DNA from: CAYUCY01 sp964443525
Lineage (GTDB): Bacteria > Pseudomonadota > Alphaproteobacteria > Caedimonadales > Caedimonadaceae
Assembly (NCBI GenBank): GCA_964443525.1
Contig: CAYUCY010000002.1
Coordinates: forward strand, 1 to 64,000
Direction: 5' to 3'
Length of the DNA: 64,000 nt
Shown here: positions 8,087 to 17,429 of the stretch, piece after piece
Layout: every line of letters starts with the position of its first letter
Numbering within the stretch: position 1 is the stretch's first letter
The notes under the pieces: model-generated
The model's input: only the letters and a program-made list of their open reading frames with translations
Database searches by the model: none
What the model was told of the DNA's origin: nothing
Made by a program: the position numbers and the translations under genes

Positions 8087-9286
8087 CTATAAAAAGGTTA
8101 AAGCTTTTTTAAGATATTCTTCCTTATCCCCATAAAATTGATTGTCTATCCAATCTTGTTCAAGGGTTTTTAAAAGAAGGCCTAAGGGCGGGCCTTGCTG
8201 AACCCCCAAAATCTTTAAATCAGATCCTTTTAGAGGAAATATCGGCTTTTTCCAGTGTAGAATAGTTTTTTCTCTCTCCTTTAAATCACTTTCGGAAAGG
8301 CCTCCCTTGCAGGCTTCAAGTATCATCTTAAAACGCGTGAGACTAGCACCATATCGATACAGTTGCTCGTGTAAAGGCATATCTGCGACGGGATGCTCCA
8401 GAAAGCCCAGAATCTCCCTGTCTTTATTGGAAAGCTTTAAAGATTCTGCTAAAATGCGCACATATCCCGGCGTCGACTCGAAAAGGGCCGCCATTCTCAA
8501 GAGCGGTTGCGGAGATAGTCCCAAAAGTGTTTCGAATCGAAGAACCTCCCCAAGAGCCTTTAGATCTATCTTTTCAAAACCAAAGAGAATTTTGTAGCAT
8601 CCGACATCTCCTATGATTTCCGCTAATCGAACCCCATTAGGACCTGAAAAAATTTTAAAAAACTCTCCTTGGACCCGCTCTGCAGAAAGCGTCTTAAGAG
8701 ATGGGGCGTGTTTTCGAATCGCCGCAAGCGCTTCCTCATCGGGATTTCCTTGGCCGTAGCGTCCCTGAAAACGAAAGAACCTTAAAATTCGCAGATAATC
8801 CTCTTGAATGCGCTCTTCCGCGGCTCCGATAAATCTGACCCGTCCTGCCTTCAGGTCTTCTTCTCCCCCGAAATAATCAAAGATCTCCCCAGCAACCGAT
8901 AGAAAAAGGGCATTGATCGTAAAATCGCGACGAGAGGCATCCTCCCTCCAATCCTCCGTAAAAGCAATGATTGCATGACGACCGAAGGTTTCCACGTCCC
9001 GCCTCAGCGTTGTAATCTCGTAGAGGTCTCCTTCAAGAACCGCTCCCACCGTCCCGTGATCCAGACCGTGCGTCAGAATTTTTATATCCGCTTTTTCAAG
9101 AAACCCGATGACCTCTTCGGGGAGGTATCGGGTTGCCAGATCCACATCCTCAACAGGCCTGTCCAAAAGACTATCCCGGACGCAGCCTCCTACGAATCGA
9201 ATCTTTTCCGACACCTCTGGAAATACGGAGAGAAGTCTCTTGAGGGAAGGACGGTTAAACCAAAAAGGTGCAAGAGAGGACGACAC
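8087..9286 (-). CDS. cca: CCA tRNA nucleotidyltransferase / poly(A) polymerase family
   Basis: Class II nucleotidyltransferase of 399 residues that adds or repairs the 3' CCA of tRNA. The head domain shows FVGGCVRDSLL followed by VEDVDLA, the metal-binding DxD, and then the RRDFTINAL motif. The RNA- and dimer-binding helices follow (about residues 175-260). Length fits the alphaproteobacterial CCA-adding class; poly(A) polymerase PcnB is the alternative and cannot be fully excluded. The single tRNA in this window already encodes CCA, which suggests a repair role for that tRNA at least. It follows the lipoprotein gene by 15 bases and is probably co-transcribed. Confidence 0.9.
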   Translation of the reverse strand: MSSSLAPFWFNRPSLKRLLSVFPEVSEKIRFVGGCVRDSLLDRPVEDVDLATRYLPEEVIGFLEKADIKILTHGLDHGTVGAVLEGDLYEITTLRRDVETFGRHAIIAFTEDWREDASRRDFTINALFLSVAGEIFDYFGGEEDLKAGRVRFIGAAEERIQEDYLRILRFFRFQGRYGQGNPDEEALAAIRKHAPSLKTLSAERVQGEFFKIFSGPNGVRLAEIIGDVGCYKILFGFEKIDLKALGEVLRFETLLGLSPQPLLRMAALFESTPGYVRILAESLKLSNKDREILGFLEHPVADMPLHEQLYRYGASLTRFKMILEACKGGLSESDLKEREKTILHWKKPIFPLKGSDLKILGVQQGPPLGLLLKTLEQDWIDNQFYGDKEEYLKKALTFL

Positions 9287-9301
9287 GTCACACTTCTTTC
9301 T

Positions 9302-9868
9302 CTATTTCGTATGACGGGACAGATTTTGCCTCACTTGCAGGGTCACCCCCCGATCAAGGTCGTTTAAAACTTTTGTCTTGAACCGCTCCAATTTTTCCTC
9401 CCGCTCATTGAGATTCAAGCTTTCCGAAAGGGAGGTTTCATGTTCAACGGAAGCATGAACGAGAGACATGGGAAAACCATGTTCGTCCAAAATTTCGACT
9501 TGAGCCGTCAGAGCAATCGAAAAAAGGTCACGTCCTCTTTGAAAAAGTTCTTTAGAAGGCTCTGATCTATGCCTGAGAAGGACCTTCGGAAAAGAAATAC
9601 GCGCACTCGATGCCCCGCCGCACGTCCTAAAGCGTGAGGCGGCCCATGTCTTAAGATCGGTTTCCAAAGTCTTAAGAGGTTCATAAAGCATGGCTTTTTC
9701 TCCCTCTCGTTTCGTCAAGAGAGGTTCAATATCAATACGATCGGTTTTCAAACAAAATGGTTCGGAAGTTAAATATTGCTTCGTTTCTCTTTCGACCGGG
9801 TGCGTGCTTTGGCATCCTGAAACAGCAGCGAGTAACAGAATATAAGTTATGACTTTTAAGCGCTTCAT
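9302..9868 (-). CDS. Hypothetical lipoprotein
   Basis: A 188-residue predicted lipoprotein. The N-terminus has a short basic region, a hydrophobic stretch and a lipobox ending VSGC, so the mature protein would start at Cys19. The rest is polar, with two further cysteines (near residues 39 and 83) that could form a disulfide, and a charged helical segment near residues 150-170. I do not recognise a family. It probably shares a transcript with cca, 15 bases downstream, although no functional link is known. Confidence 0.75.
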   Translation of the reverse strand: MKRLKVITYILLLAAVSGCQSTHPVERETKQYLTSEPFCLKTDRIDIEPLLTKREGEKAMLYEPLKTLETDLKTWAASRFRTCGGASSARISFPKVLLRHRSEPSKELFQRGRDLFSIALTAQVEILDEHGFPMSLVHASVEHETSLSESLNLNEREEKLERFKTKVLNDLDRGVTLQVRQNLSRHTK

Positions 9869-10179
9869 CGACTCTTTCTCCTTAAAACTTTACAACTCAC
9901 CCTCTTGCCAAGAAATAACAAGCCAACGTTACCACTCAATGATGAAAGAGATCAATCCACCGCTTCCTGTTCTTGTTTTTTTCTGTAACTTTAGCTTTGA
10001 CTCCTTTAAACGCCAGCAACAAAATATCGGAAGACATTTTAGGCAGACATTTTAAAATCCGTTTAAGGACCTCTGAAGACCATTCTCATTAAGTCCTTCA
10101 AAAATTTATCAAAGATCTCTTTTCTTTTAAAGAAGATTAGAACCTTTCTATTTCCGAAGAGCTTTTTTCTCTTTACGGG
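9869..10179. other. Intergenic region without a clear gene
   Basis: No convincing gene. A 33-codon minus-strand frame (9936-10037, starting MSSDILLLAF) lies just upstream of the lipoprotein gene, but it has no clear ribosome site or known relatives that I can name. The region presumably also holds the lipoprotein promoter. Confidence 0.3.
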
Positions 10180-10209
10180 TTGTTAATCTATAAAATGTAA
10201 GATTACAAT
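10180..10209 (+). promoter_or_regulatory. Candidate promoter for the PAS-GGDEF-EAL gene
   Basis: TTGTTA (10180-10185), an 18-base spacer, then TACAAT (10204-10209), 45 bases upstream of the GTG start. Assigned by eye only. Confidence 0.4.
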
Positions 10210-10253
10210 AGAACAAAATAAGATCGGGGACATTAAAGGATAGTCCTCGGGGG

Positions 10254-12233
10254 GTGTGCGTGCATTCTCTGCTCAAAAGGCAGCTCGAAAAAGCCAAGTC
10301 GAAAGATGGGAAGGGTGTCATAGATTATGAGATTCTCATTACATTGATTAATGAAGCGTATAACGAATCCGACAAAGAACGCCGCCTTCGGGACTCTTCA
10401 ATGGCTCTTCTCTCGGATGAGCTGATGACCCTTAATGCAAGCTACAAAAAAAAAGCGGATGAGTCTCAAGACCTTGCAAAAAGTCTGAATGATCTGCTTC
10501 ATTATCTGACGATCTCCTATAAAAAACTGGAAGACACCCAAGAACGTTTCTCCCTCGCTATTAAAGGAGCCAATGACGGCATCTGGGACTGGGATCTGGT
10601 CTCAAACGAGGTTTTTTACTCTCCTCGATGGAAAATGATGCTGGGATATCAGGGATCCGAGATGGGGGACACCATCAACGCCTGGTTCAATCGGGTACAT
10701 CCCGATGATTTGGATGATTTGAAAGGCGCCATTTACAACCATCTCTCAGGCGTCTCTCCTCATATGCAGTGCGAATACAGAATGATGCACAAAAACAGCT
10801 CTTACGTCTGGTTTTTAACAAGAGGCGTCGCCATCTTTGATGATCAGGACCGAGCGATTCGAATGGCAGGCTCCCACACGGATATTACCGAATCCAAGAT
10901 GATCCAACAGCAGTTAATTCACCATGCCTTTCATGATGTCCTGACCGAGCTGCCCAATCGAGCTTTATTCATGGATCGCCTTAATCAGGTCCTCCTTCAC
11001 ACGAAAAGAAATAAAGAAGAAAAGGCAGCTGTCCTTTTCCTGGATCTAGATAATTTTAAACGAATCAATGACACTATCGGCCATGACGCAGGAGACGAAT
11101 ATTTGTCGCGCTTGGGAAAAAGACTTTTAGAGTCCTGCCGCGCCATTGATACGGTCGCCCGTTTTGGCGGAGATGAATTCGTGATTTTGCTCACGGCCCT
11201 TACTGATTACAAGGAAGCTCTCACTTTTGCAAAGCGAATTCAAAAGACCGTCGAGCAGCCTCTTGTTCTGCGCGGCCAGGAAGTTCTGCCTTCTTTCAGT
11301 ATCGGGGTCGCCCCCGTTTTTCCCACTCATGAATCTCCCGATGAAATCGTGGCTGACGCTGACTTTGCACTCTATCATGCAAAGACTAAGAAAAAAGGTT
11401 CTGTTGAATTCTTCGAAGCAAGCCTAAGAAATAGAGCGAAAACCCTTTTTCACATGGAAAACAGTCTCCGTTCTGCTTTGGATCGAGGAGAAATTAAAGT
11501 TTTCTATCAGCCGATCGTTCATTTAAAGACAGGTCAAATTGCAGGATTTGAATCTCTGATGCGCTGGAATCACCCAGATTACGGTCTTGTCTCTCCAAAA
11601 GACTTCATCCCGATCGCAGAAGAAACGGATCTAATCGTCAGGCTCGGGTTCCATTGTCTCGAAAAATCCTGTCATCAGATCTTGCTTTGGAACAAACGTT
11701 TTAAGCCAAAGAATCCCTGGTTCATCAGTGTAAATCTCTCTGCAAAACAATTATTCCAAACATCTCTGTGCGAAGAGGTAAAAAGAGCTCTTGACCAGTC
11801 GAAACTCGAACCGAACCTGCTGAAACTTGAAATCACAGAAAGCCTCCTAATCACGAAGCAAACCCATGTTCAGGATATTACGAAACATCTCAAGAGAATG
11901 GGCGTGGGACTCTCAATTGATGACTTCGGTACAGGTTATTCTTCCTTAAGTACTCTCCATTCTTATGATTTTGATACCCTTAAAATCGATCATTCCTTTG
12001 TCTCGGATATTTTAAGAGATAAGAAATCTCAAAGCATGCTGCGCTCGCTCTCCTATCTCGCACGTTCCCTGTGCGTTGCAACCGTTATTGAGGGCGTTGA
12101 ATCCAAACGAGAATTAGAATTTATGAAAACTCTAGATCTGGATTATGTTCAGGGCTTCTTCTTTTCCAAGCCTCTCGATGTCAAAGAATGTGAGACCTTC
12201 TTATCTCAAAAACCCGTATGGCCCCTTGCTTGA
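10254..12233 (+). CDS. PAS-GGDEF-EAL protein, bifunctional c-di-GMP enzyme
   Basis: Cytosolic 659-residue protein for making and breaking cyclic di-GMP. After a helical region with a coiled coil (about 50-100), a PAS domain spans about 100-220 and may sense a small ligand or redox state. The GGDEF domain has an intact GGDEF signature (residues 305-309) preceded by RAID, a complete RxxD product-inhibition site. The EAL domain begins near residue 415: ESL (433-435) keeps the catalytic Glu, and SVNLSAKQL, EITESLL, DDFGTGYSSL, LKIDHSF and VIEGVES are all present, so both activities look intact. No membrane segment is seen. Start is GTG; a second GTG lies two codons on. Confidence 0.93.
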   Translation: MCVHSLLKRQLEKAKSKDGKGVIDYEILITLINEAYNESDKERRLRDSSMALLSDELMTLNASYKKKADESQDLAKSLNDLLHYLTISYKKLEDTQERFSLAIKGANDGIWDWDLVSNEVFYSPRWKMMLGYQGSEMGDTINAWFNRVHPDDLDDLKGAIYNHLSGVSPHMQCEYRMMHKNSSYVWFLTRGVAIFDDQDRAIRMAGSHTDITESKMIQQQLIHHAFHDVLTELPNRALFMDRLNQVLLHTKRNKEEKAAVLFLDLDNFKRINDTIGHDAGDEYLSRLGKRLLESCRAIDTVARFGGDEFVILLTALTDYKEALTFAKRIQKTVEQPLVLRGQEVLPSFSIGVAPVFPTHESPDEIVADADFALYHAKTKKKGSVEFFEASLRNRAKTLFHMENSLRSALDRGEIKVFYQPIVHLKTGQIAGFESLMRWNHPDYGLVSPKDFIPIAEETDLIVRLGFHCLEKSCHQILLWNKRFKPKNPWFISVNLSAKQLFQTSLCEEVKRALDQSKLEPNLLKLEITESLLITKQTHVQDITKHLKRMGVGLSIDDFGTGYSSLSTLHSYDFDTLKIDHSFVSDILRDKKSQSMLRSLSYLARSLCVATVIEGVESKRELEFMKTLDLDYVQGFFFSKPLDVKECETFLSQKPVWPLA

Positions 12234-12314
12234 GACTTTTATTCCCCGCCGAGAAATGGTATCGTGCCTCTCAAACAAAAAGAACCTAATAGAATGCTGC
12301 CTGAGTATGCTCAA

Positions 12315-14243
12315 ATGGAGAAAAGCGTGATAGAGATTACTCTCCCCGACGGGTCGAAACGTCCCTATAAAAAAGGTGTAACGGGGTTTGAAATTGCAGA
12401 AAGCATCGGCAGCCGTCTGGCCAAAGATGCCGTCGTTGTCAAGGTAAATGGAGATCTTTGGGATTTAACGCGCCCGATCGAAGAAGATGTCGACCTTGCA
12501 ATCGTCACCCGTGACCAAGAGGAAGCCCTCGAAGTCATCCGCCATGACACGGCCCACCTTTTAGCTGAAGCTGTCAAAGAGCTCTATCCCGAGGTCCAAA
12601 TTACGATCGGACCCGCCATTGAAAACGGTTTCTATTACGACATCTATCGTGAGGAATCTTTTACTCCGGAAGATCTGGAGAAGATCGAACGACGCATGGC
12701 GGAAATCGTGGACCGGAATGAATCCATTGAACGTCAGGTCTGGGATCGGGACGAAGCAATCCGCTATTTCAAATCCATCGGCGAACATTATAAGGCCGAG
12801 ATCATTTCGGATCTCCCCGAGGATCAATCGATCACCATCTACAAACAAGGCAACTTCCTCGACCTATGTCGCGGACCCCACCTACCATCCACGGCTAAAG
12901 TTGGAAAAGCCTTCAAACTGATGAAGCTCGCAGGTGCCTATTGGAGAGGCGATCACAGAAATCCTATGCTTCAAAGAATTTACGGAACTGCTTGGGCTAC
13001 GGACAAACAACTCAAAGACTATCTCCACCAACTGGAGGAGGCAGAGAAAAGAGATCATCGCAAACTCGGACGCGAAATGAATCTCTTCCACATTCAAGAA
13101 GAAGCACCGGGGGCCATTTTCTGGCATCCGAAAGGTTGGACGCTTTATCGGGCGCTTCAATCCTATATCAGAGATCGAGTTGAAAAAGCCGGGTACGTCG
13201 AGGTGAATACCCCCATTCTGGTCGATAGAAGTTTGTGGGAAGCCTCCGGGCACTGGGAAAAATTCCGCGAACATATGTTCATCTCCAATTCCGATGAAGA
13301 AAAAGTGATGGCCGTCAAGCCCATGAGCTGCCCCTGTCACGTACAAATTTTCAATCAAGGCATCAAAAGCTATCGCGATCTGCCCTTAAGGATGGCCGAA
13401 TTCGGCTGCTGTCACCGAAATGAGCCTTCCGGTTCTCTCCATGGGCTGATGCGAGTTCGTGCCATGGTACAGGATGATGGCCACATCTTTTGCAGAGAAG
13501 ATCAAATCGAAGAGGAAACAAAAGCTTTCTGCGAGCTCTTGCAGAGTATCTATAAAGATCTCGGGTTTGAGGACATCAAAGTTCGTTTTTCGGATCGTCC
13601 GGAAATCAGAGCGGGAAACGATGAAACCTGGGATCGAGCAGAGGCTGCCCTGACACGCGCTACAGTTGCCGCAGGACTTAACTATACCTTGAATCCAGGA
13701 GAAGGGGCCTTTTACGGCCCCAAGCTGGAGTTTGTCCTTAAAGACGCTATTGGTCGTGAGTGGCAATGCGGAACGCTTCAGGTCGACTATATCCTTCCGG
13801 AACGCTTGGGTGCGTCTTATGTCGGAGAAGACGGTGCACGCCACCGCCCCGTCATGCTTCACAGAGCCGTCCTGGGGTCCTTCGAGAGGTTTACAGGAAT
13901 TTTAATCGAGCATTATGCAGGCAAATTCCCCCTTTGGCTTGCACCCACCCAAGTCATGGTGACGACGATTACAAGCGAAGCCGATGTTTATGCCGAAGAG
14001 GTTTTAAAGGCACTCCAAGCAGCGGGAGTCAGAGCGGAAATCGACTTGCGCAATGAAAAGATTAGCTATAAAGTGCGCGAACATTCGCTTGCAAAAATCC
14101 CCTATATTTTTGTAGCGGGTAAGCGAGAGGCACTCGAAAAAACCGTTGCGATCCGCCACCTCGGCGGCGATCAACAAGAAGTACTTGCACTCCGAGATGC
14201 TCTTGCTAAACTGAAGGATGAAGCAATACCTCCTCAGATTTGA
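12315..14243 (+). CDS. thrS: Threonine-tRNA ligase
   Basis: Charges tRNA-Thr. The protein has the full bacterial architecture: TGS domain (from IEITLPDGS), the editing domain with [11 protein letters not shown], then the class II catalytic core with zinc-binding SCPCH, motif 2 region [18 protein letters not shown] and motif 3 [15 protein letters not shown], and the anticodon-binding domain from LWLAPTQV. About 642 residues from this ATG, which places the TGS domain near the N-terminus as in relatives; the frame extends upstream to an ATG at 12294 and a GTG at 12264. It is followed directly by infC, a widespread order. Confidence 0.96.
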   Translation: MEKSVIEITLPDGSKRPYKKGVTGFEIAESIGSRLAKDAVVVKVNGDLWDLTRPIEEDVDLAIVTRDQEEALEVIRHDTAHLLAEAVKELYPEVQITIGPAIENGFYYDIYREESFTPEDLEKIERRMAEIVDRNESIERQVWDRDEAIRYFKSIGEHYKAEIISDLPEDQSITIYKQGNFLDLCRGPHLPSTAKVGKAFKLMKLAGAYWRGDHRNPMLQRIYGTAWATDKQLKDYLHQLEEAEKRDHRKLGREMNLFHIQEEAPGAIFWHPKGWTLYRALQSYIRDRVEKAGYVEVNTPILVDRSLWEASGHWEKFREHMFISNSDEEKVMAVKPMSCPCHVQIFNQGIKSYRDLPLRMAEFGCCHRNEPSGSLHGLMRVRAMVQDDGHIFCREDQIEEETKAFCELLQSIYKDLGFEDIKVRFSDRPEIRAGNDETWDRAEAALTRATVAAGLNYTLNPGEGAFYGPKLEFVLKDAIGREWQCGTLQVDYILPERLGASYVGEDGARHRPVMLHRAVLGSFERFTGILIEHYAGKFPLWLAPTQVMVTTITSEADVYAEEVLKALQAAGVRAEIDLRNEKISYKVREHSLAKIPYIFVAGKREALEKTVAIRHLGGDQQEVLALRDALAKLKDEAIPPQI

Positions 14244-14264
14244 AGAGGTTTTTTGTATTTGATA

Positions 14265-14281
14265 AAAGGAGATTGACCATA
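14265..14281 (+). promoter_or_regulatory. Ribosome binding site and AUA start codon of infC
   Basis: AAAAGGAG (14265-14272 region) sits about 7 bases before ATA (14279-14281), in frame with IF3. No ATG lies at the expected position. A TTG at 14273 is only one or two bases from the ribosome site, and a TTG at 14240 lacks one, so the ATA is the best start. Rare start codons on infC are the known basis of IF3 autoregulation. Confidence 0.7.
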
Positions 14282-14830
14282 TCACGACCATTTCAACCGC
14301 CTCGCGGTCCCCAAGCTTCTGAGGGACCCAGGGTCAACGAAGCCATCCGCGCTCCGAAAGTTCGTCTTATTAATGAAACAGGTGAAAACGTAGGCATCGT
14401 CTCCGTACAGGAAGCCCTTGCTATGGCTCGGGAAGTCGATTTGGATTTGGTTGAAATCTCTCCGAACGTTGAGCCGCCCGTTTGTAAAATCATGAACTAT
14501 GGTAAGTACAAGTTCGAGATGCAAAAGAAAAAAGCGGCCGAACGAAAAAATCAAAAAATTATAGAAACCAAGGAAATCAAATTGCGCCCAACAACAGAAG
14601 AACACGATTATCAAACAAAACTGCGGGCGATTAAGAGATTTCTCGAAGACGGCGATAAAGTAAAAATTTCCATGCGTTTCCGAGGCCGTGAGCTAGATCA
14701 CGTAGAAATCGGGATGACACAGCTTAAACGCATCATTGGAGATGTCGGTGATCTGGGTAGAGTCGAGTCTCAACCCAAGCTCGAGGGCCGCAACATGGGG
14801 ATGATGATCAGCTCCACGGTGAAAAAGTAA
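14279..14830 (+). CDS. infC: Translation initiation factor IF-3
   Basis: Binds the 30S subunit, keeps the subunits apart and discriminates against non-standard start codons. Starting at ATA gives about 183 residues. The N-domain begins GPRVNEAIRAPKVRLI and the signature VQEALAMAREVDLDLVEISP is clear; the basic linker (KKKAAERKNQK) and C-domain (KEIKLRP, FLEDGDKVKISMRFRGRE) follow. The very short N-terminal extension before GPRVN matches alphaproteobacterial IF3. The usual partners rpmI and rplT do not follow; instead a minus-strand pseudogene begins 6 bases after the stop. Translation is probably autoregulated through the AUA start. Confidence 0.95.
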   Translation: MSRPFQPPRGPQASEGPRVNEAIRAPKVRLINETGENVGIVSVQEALAMAREVDLDLVEISPNVEPPVCKIMNYGKYKFEMQKKKAAERKNQKIIETKEIKLRPTTEEHDYQTKLRAIKRFLEDGDKVKISMRFRGRELDHVEIGMTQLKRIIGDVGDLGRVESQPKLEGRNMGMMISSTVKK

Positions 14831-14836
14831 CATTTC

Positions 14837-15364
14837 TTAGGCTGTTCCTGCACGCTTTTGATTTTCTTTCTTGTTTTGGGCCAAGATCTCTCGCGCCATT
14901 CGATCTGCTACCTGATTGGTCGCAAGCTGAAAGACCCCCACTTCTTTTGAAAATGTTCAAGGTCGTTTCATAAATCCGAGCCACCTGAGTAAACACACGT
15001 GTCACATCATAAGATTCCCCGCTGCATAAACATTCATGAGACCACCCGCATTGATAACGTAATCGGGGGCATAAAGAATTTTCTTCTCCTTTAGCAAGTC
15101 GCCCATGGAAGGATCTTGCAGTTGATTGTTTGCCGATCCTGCTACAATGCGAACATTGAGACATGAAATCGTCTCTTTCCGCAAAATCCCCACCGAGTCC
15201 GCAAGGGCTGTTTTATAGCTCATGCCTTGTGATAACCGCAGGACGTCATCGATGGCCTCCTGCTCTGATCGGTAAGACCAGAGACACGTCCTGTCGACGG
15301 CCGACCCAAGGGTCGTATTATGAATCGCGATAAAGCTTTTTAATACTACTGACGCTTCAAACAA
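14837..15364 (-). pseudogene. Degraded leucine (Glu/Leu/Phe/Val) dehydrogenase
   Basis: Remnant of an NAD-dependent amino-acid dehydrogenase. The first part reads AIHNTTLG and DVLRLSQGMSYK, the N-terminal substrate domain. It then jumps straight to the dinucleotide domain (RIVAGSANNQL, YAPDYVINAGGLMNV), so roughly 150-200 residues around the catalytic centre are missing. Further frameshifts follow: one in a G4 run near 15015, another near 14945, after which QVADRMAREILAQ is read in a third frame up to a stop at 14837-14839. Several independent lesions make this real decay, not a single read error. Loss would remove a branched-chain amino-acid deamination step. Confidence 0.85.
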
Positions 15365-15394
15365 GCTGATGATCTTTTCGTACTAATCAAACCA

Positions 15395-15431
15395 GGGGGA
15401 ATCAAAAATCATCGCGAATCCCCCTTTTTTC
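15395..15431 (+). terminator. Possible terminator
   Basis: GGGGGA (15395-15400) can pair with TCCCCC (15420-15425) across an unusually long loop of about 19 bases, followed by six T. It would stop plus-strand transcription running from infC through the pseudogene. The long loop makes this weak. Confidence 0.35.
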
Positions 15432-15505
15432 AAGGGTAGTATAGTCCTTTTCAGGTTAGGGATTCGTTTATGTCTCATTGTTAAAATTAATGAGGTCGGA
15501 AATTT

Positions 15506-15961
15506 CTATCTCTGCTGCCGAAAAAAGTCCTTTAGAAGAGCTCCACAAGCCTGCTCTAGCATCCCACCGATAACCTCGGGCCGGTGATGACAGGTTTTCT
15601 GAGAGAAGACTTTAGCTCCATGCTCAACACCACCTCCTTTAGGGTCATAAGCTCCAAAAATCAGATTTTTAAGGCGTGCAAAAGAAATGGCCTGCGCACA
15701 CATAGCACAGGGCTCGAGAGTGACGTAAAGCGTACAGTCGACAAGCCTCGGTGTCCCGAGCTTTCCAGCTCCCTCTCGAAGGCATAAGATTTCGGCGTGG
15801 GCCGTCGGATCGGGAGCGGATTCAACAAGGTTATGGAAAGCCGCTATTATTTTTTCTCCCCGAACAAGCACAGCTCCCACGGGGACTTCTCCAATGAGCG
15901 CGCCGTTCTTTGCCATGCTCAAAGCCTTTTTCATGAAAAACTCGGTCACGCCCCTATCCAT
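15506..15961 (-). CDS. tadA: tRNA-specific adenosine deaminase TadA
   Basis: Zinc deaminase converting adenosine 34 to inosine in tRNA-Arg(ACG). The 151 residues are of normal length. The zinc/proton-shuttle motif HAEI and the PCAMC ligands are intact, and the C-terminal GAYDPKGGGVEHG matches TadA better than the guanine or cytosine deaminases. The frame begins MDRGVTEFFMKKAL; a second ATG nine codons in is possible. It is divergent from fumC, which starts 58 bases away. Confidence 0.92.
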   Translation of the reverse strand: MDRGVTEFFMKKALSMAKNGALIGEVPVGAVLVRGEKIIAAFHNLVESAPDPTAHAEILCLREGAGKLGTPRLVDCTLYVTLEPCAMCAQAISFARLKNLIFGAYDPKGGGVEHGAKVFSQKTCHHRPEVIGGMLEQACGALLKDFFRQQR

Positions 15962-16019
15962 TTTTTCGGACTCACGGTATGCTTAATTTTATAGCATAAA
16001 CCGATGAAAGAGGTCTTCC

Positions 16020-17429
16020 ATGAAAGCAACTGTAAGGATTGAAACGGATACGTTCGGAGAAATCGAAGTGTCTGCAGATCGTTATTGGGGTGCCCAAACG
16101 GCTCGTTCTCTCCAAAATTTTAAAATCGGAGGAGAGCGAATGCCGCTTCCCTTGATCCGAGCCTTAGGCATCCAAAAAAGAGCAGCCGCAACAGTTAACA
16201 TGACTCTCGAACAATTGGACCCTGCCATAGGGGAAGCCATCGTTAAAGCGGCCACAGAGGTCATGGAAGGACGTTTGAATGATCATTTTCCTCTTGTTGT
16301 TTGGCAAACAGGATCCGGTACACAAACGAATATGAATGCCAATGAGGTGATCTCGAATCGAGCCATTGAAATTTTAGGGGGTGTGATGGGGTCTAAAGTT
16401 CCAGTCCATCCCAATGATCACGTCAATAGAGGACAATCTTCCAATGATACCTTTCCAACCGTCATGCATATCGCTGCTGTTGAAGAACTCCACCACCATC
16501 TGATCCCCGCCCTTGAAAGCCTAAAGAAAGCTCTAACTCAAAAGGCGGAACACTTCAAAGGAATCGTTAAAATCGGTCGGACACACCTCCAGGATGCAAC
16601 GCCTCTCACCCTCGGAGATGAGTTCGGGGCTTATGCACAGCAAATTTCCTACAGCATCGATCGGGTAAAAAATACTCTGCCGAGACTCCTTGAACTGGCT
16701 CAAGGGGGAACTGCTGTAGGTACCGGACTGAATGCGGCACCTGAGTTTGCGGAAGCTTTTGCCCTTGAAGTGGCTCGTCTTACAAAGCTGCCTTTCATAA
16801 CAGCGCCTAATAAGTTTGAGGCCCTTGCGGCTCACGATGCCATCGTCGAGGCGTCAGGTGCCTTAAATGTCCTTGCGGTCTCTTTGATGAAAATCGCAAA
16901 CGATATTCGTCTTTTGGGTTCAGGACCCCGTTGCGGCATCGGGGAAATCGTGCTCCCCGAAAACGAACCCGGNNNNNNNNNNACCCGGTTCTTCGATCAT
17001 GCCGGGCAAGGTGAATCCGACCCAGTGTGAGGCCCTTACTATGGTTGCTGCACAAGTTATGGGCAATCACGTAACGATTACGATTGCGGGTTCCAACGGT
17101 CATTTCGAACTCAATGTCTTCAAACCCGTGATGATTTATAATCTTCTCCAATCCATCAAACTTTTGGCAGACGCGTGCGAGAGTTTTACGGAAAGTGCGT
17201 CCGAGGCATTGAAGCCAACCACGACAGAATTAAAAAACTTCTCAATGAATCCTTGATGCTGGTGACCGCCCTTAATCCCCATATCGGATACGATAAAGCG
17301 GCTCAAATTGCAAAGAAAGCTCACAAGGATGGAACGACGTTGAAGGAGGCAGCGCTGTCTTTGGGGCACTTAACGGAAGAACAGTTTAAGGCTTGGGTGA
17401 TCCCTGAAAAAATGCTCGGATCCCGCTAG
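16020..17429 (+). CDS. fumC: Class II fumarate hydratase, interrupted by an N gap and a frameshift
   Basis: Interconverts fumarate and malate in the TCA cycle. Recognisable blocks in order are [41 protein letters not shown], the catalytic loop [16 protein letters not shown] and [13 protein letters not shown]. Two defects break the frame. First, ten N at 16973-16982: the flanks share acccgg, and collapsing the overlap restores E-N-E-P-G-S-S-I-M-P. Second, one base is missing near 17195 (after FTE), beyond which the frame changes and resumes with [16 protein letters not shown]. Correcting both gives 464 residues, the normal FumC length, with no other lesion. A sequencing error is therefore likely, though a real frameshift is possible. 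It converges on cdsA with overlapping stop codons. Confidence 0.9.
16973..16982. other. Assembly gap (10 N) inside fumC
   Basis: Ten N flanked by ...gaacccgg on the left and acccggttc... on the right. The shared six bases suggest that the contig ends overlap and no sequence is missing. Confidence 0.9.

Noticed and set aside
12882..13358. 158-codon minus-strand frame within thrS
   Set aside because: Shadow of the thrS catalytic domain; no ribosome site and no recognisable motifs.
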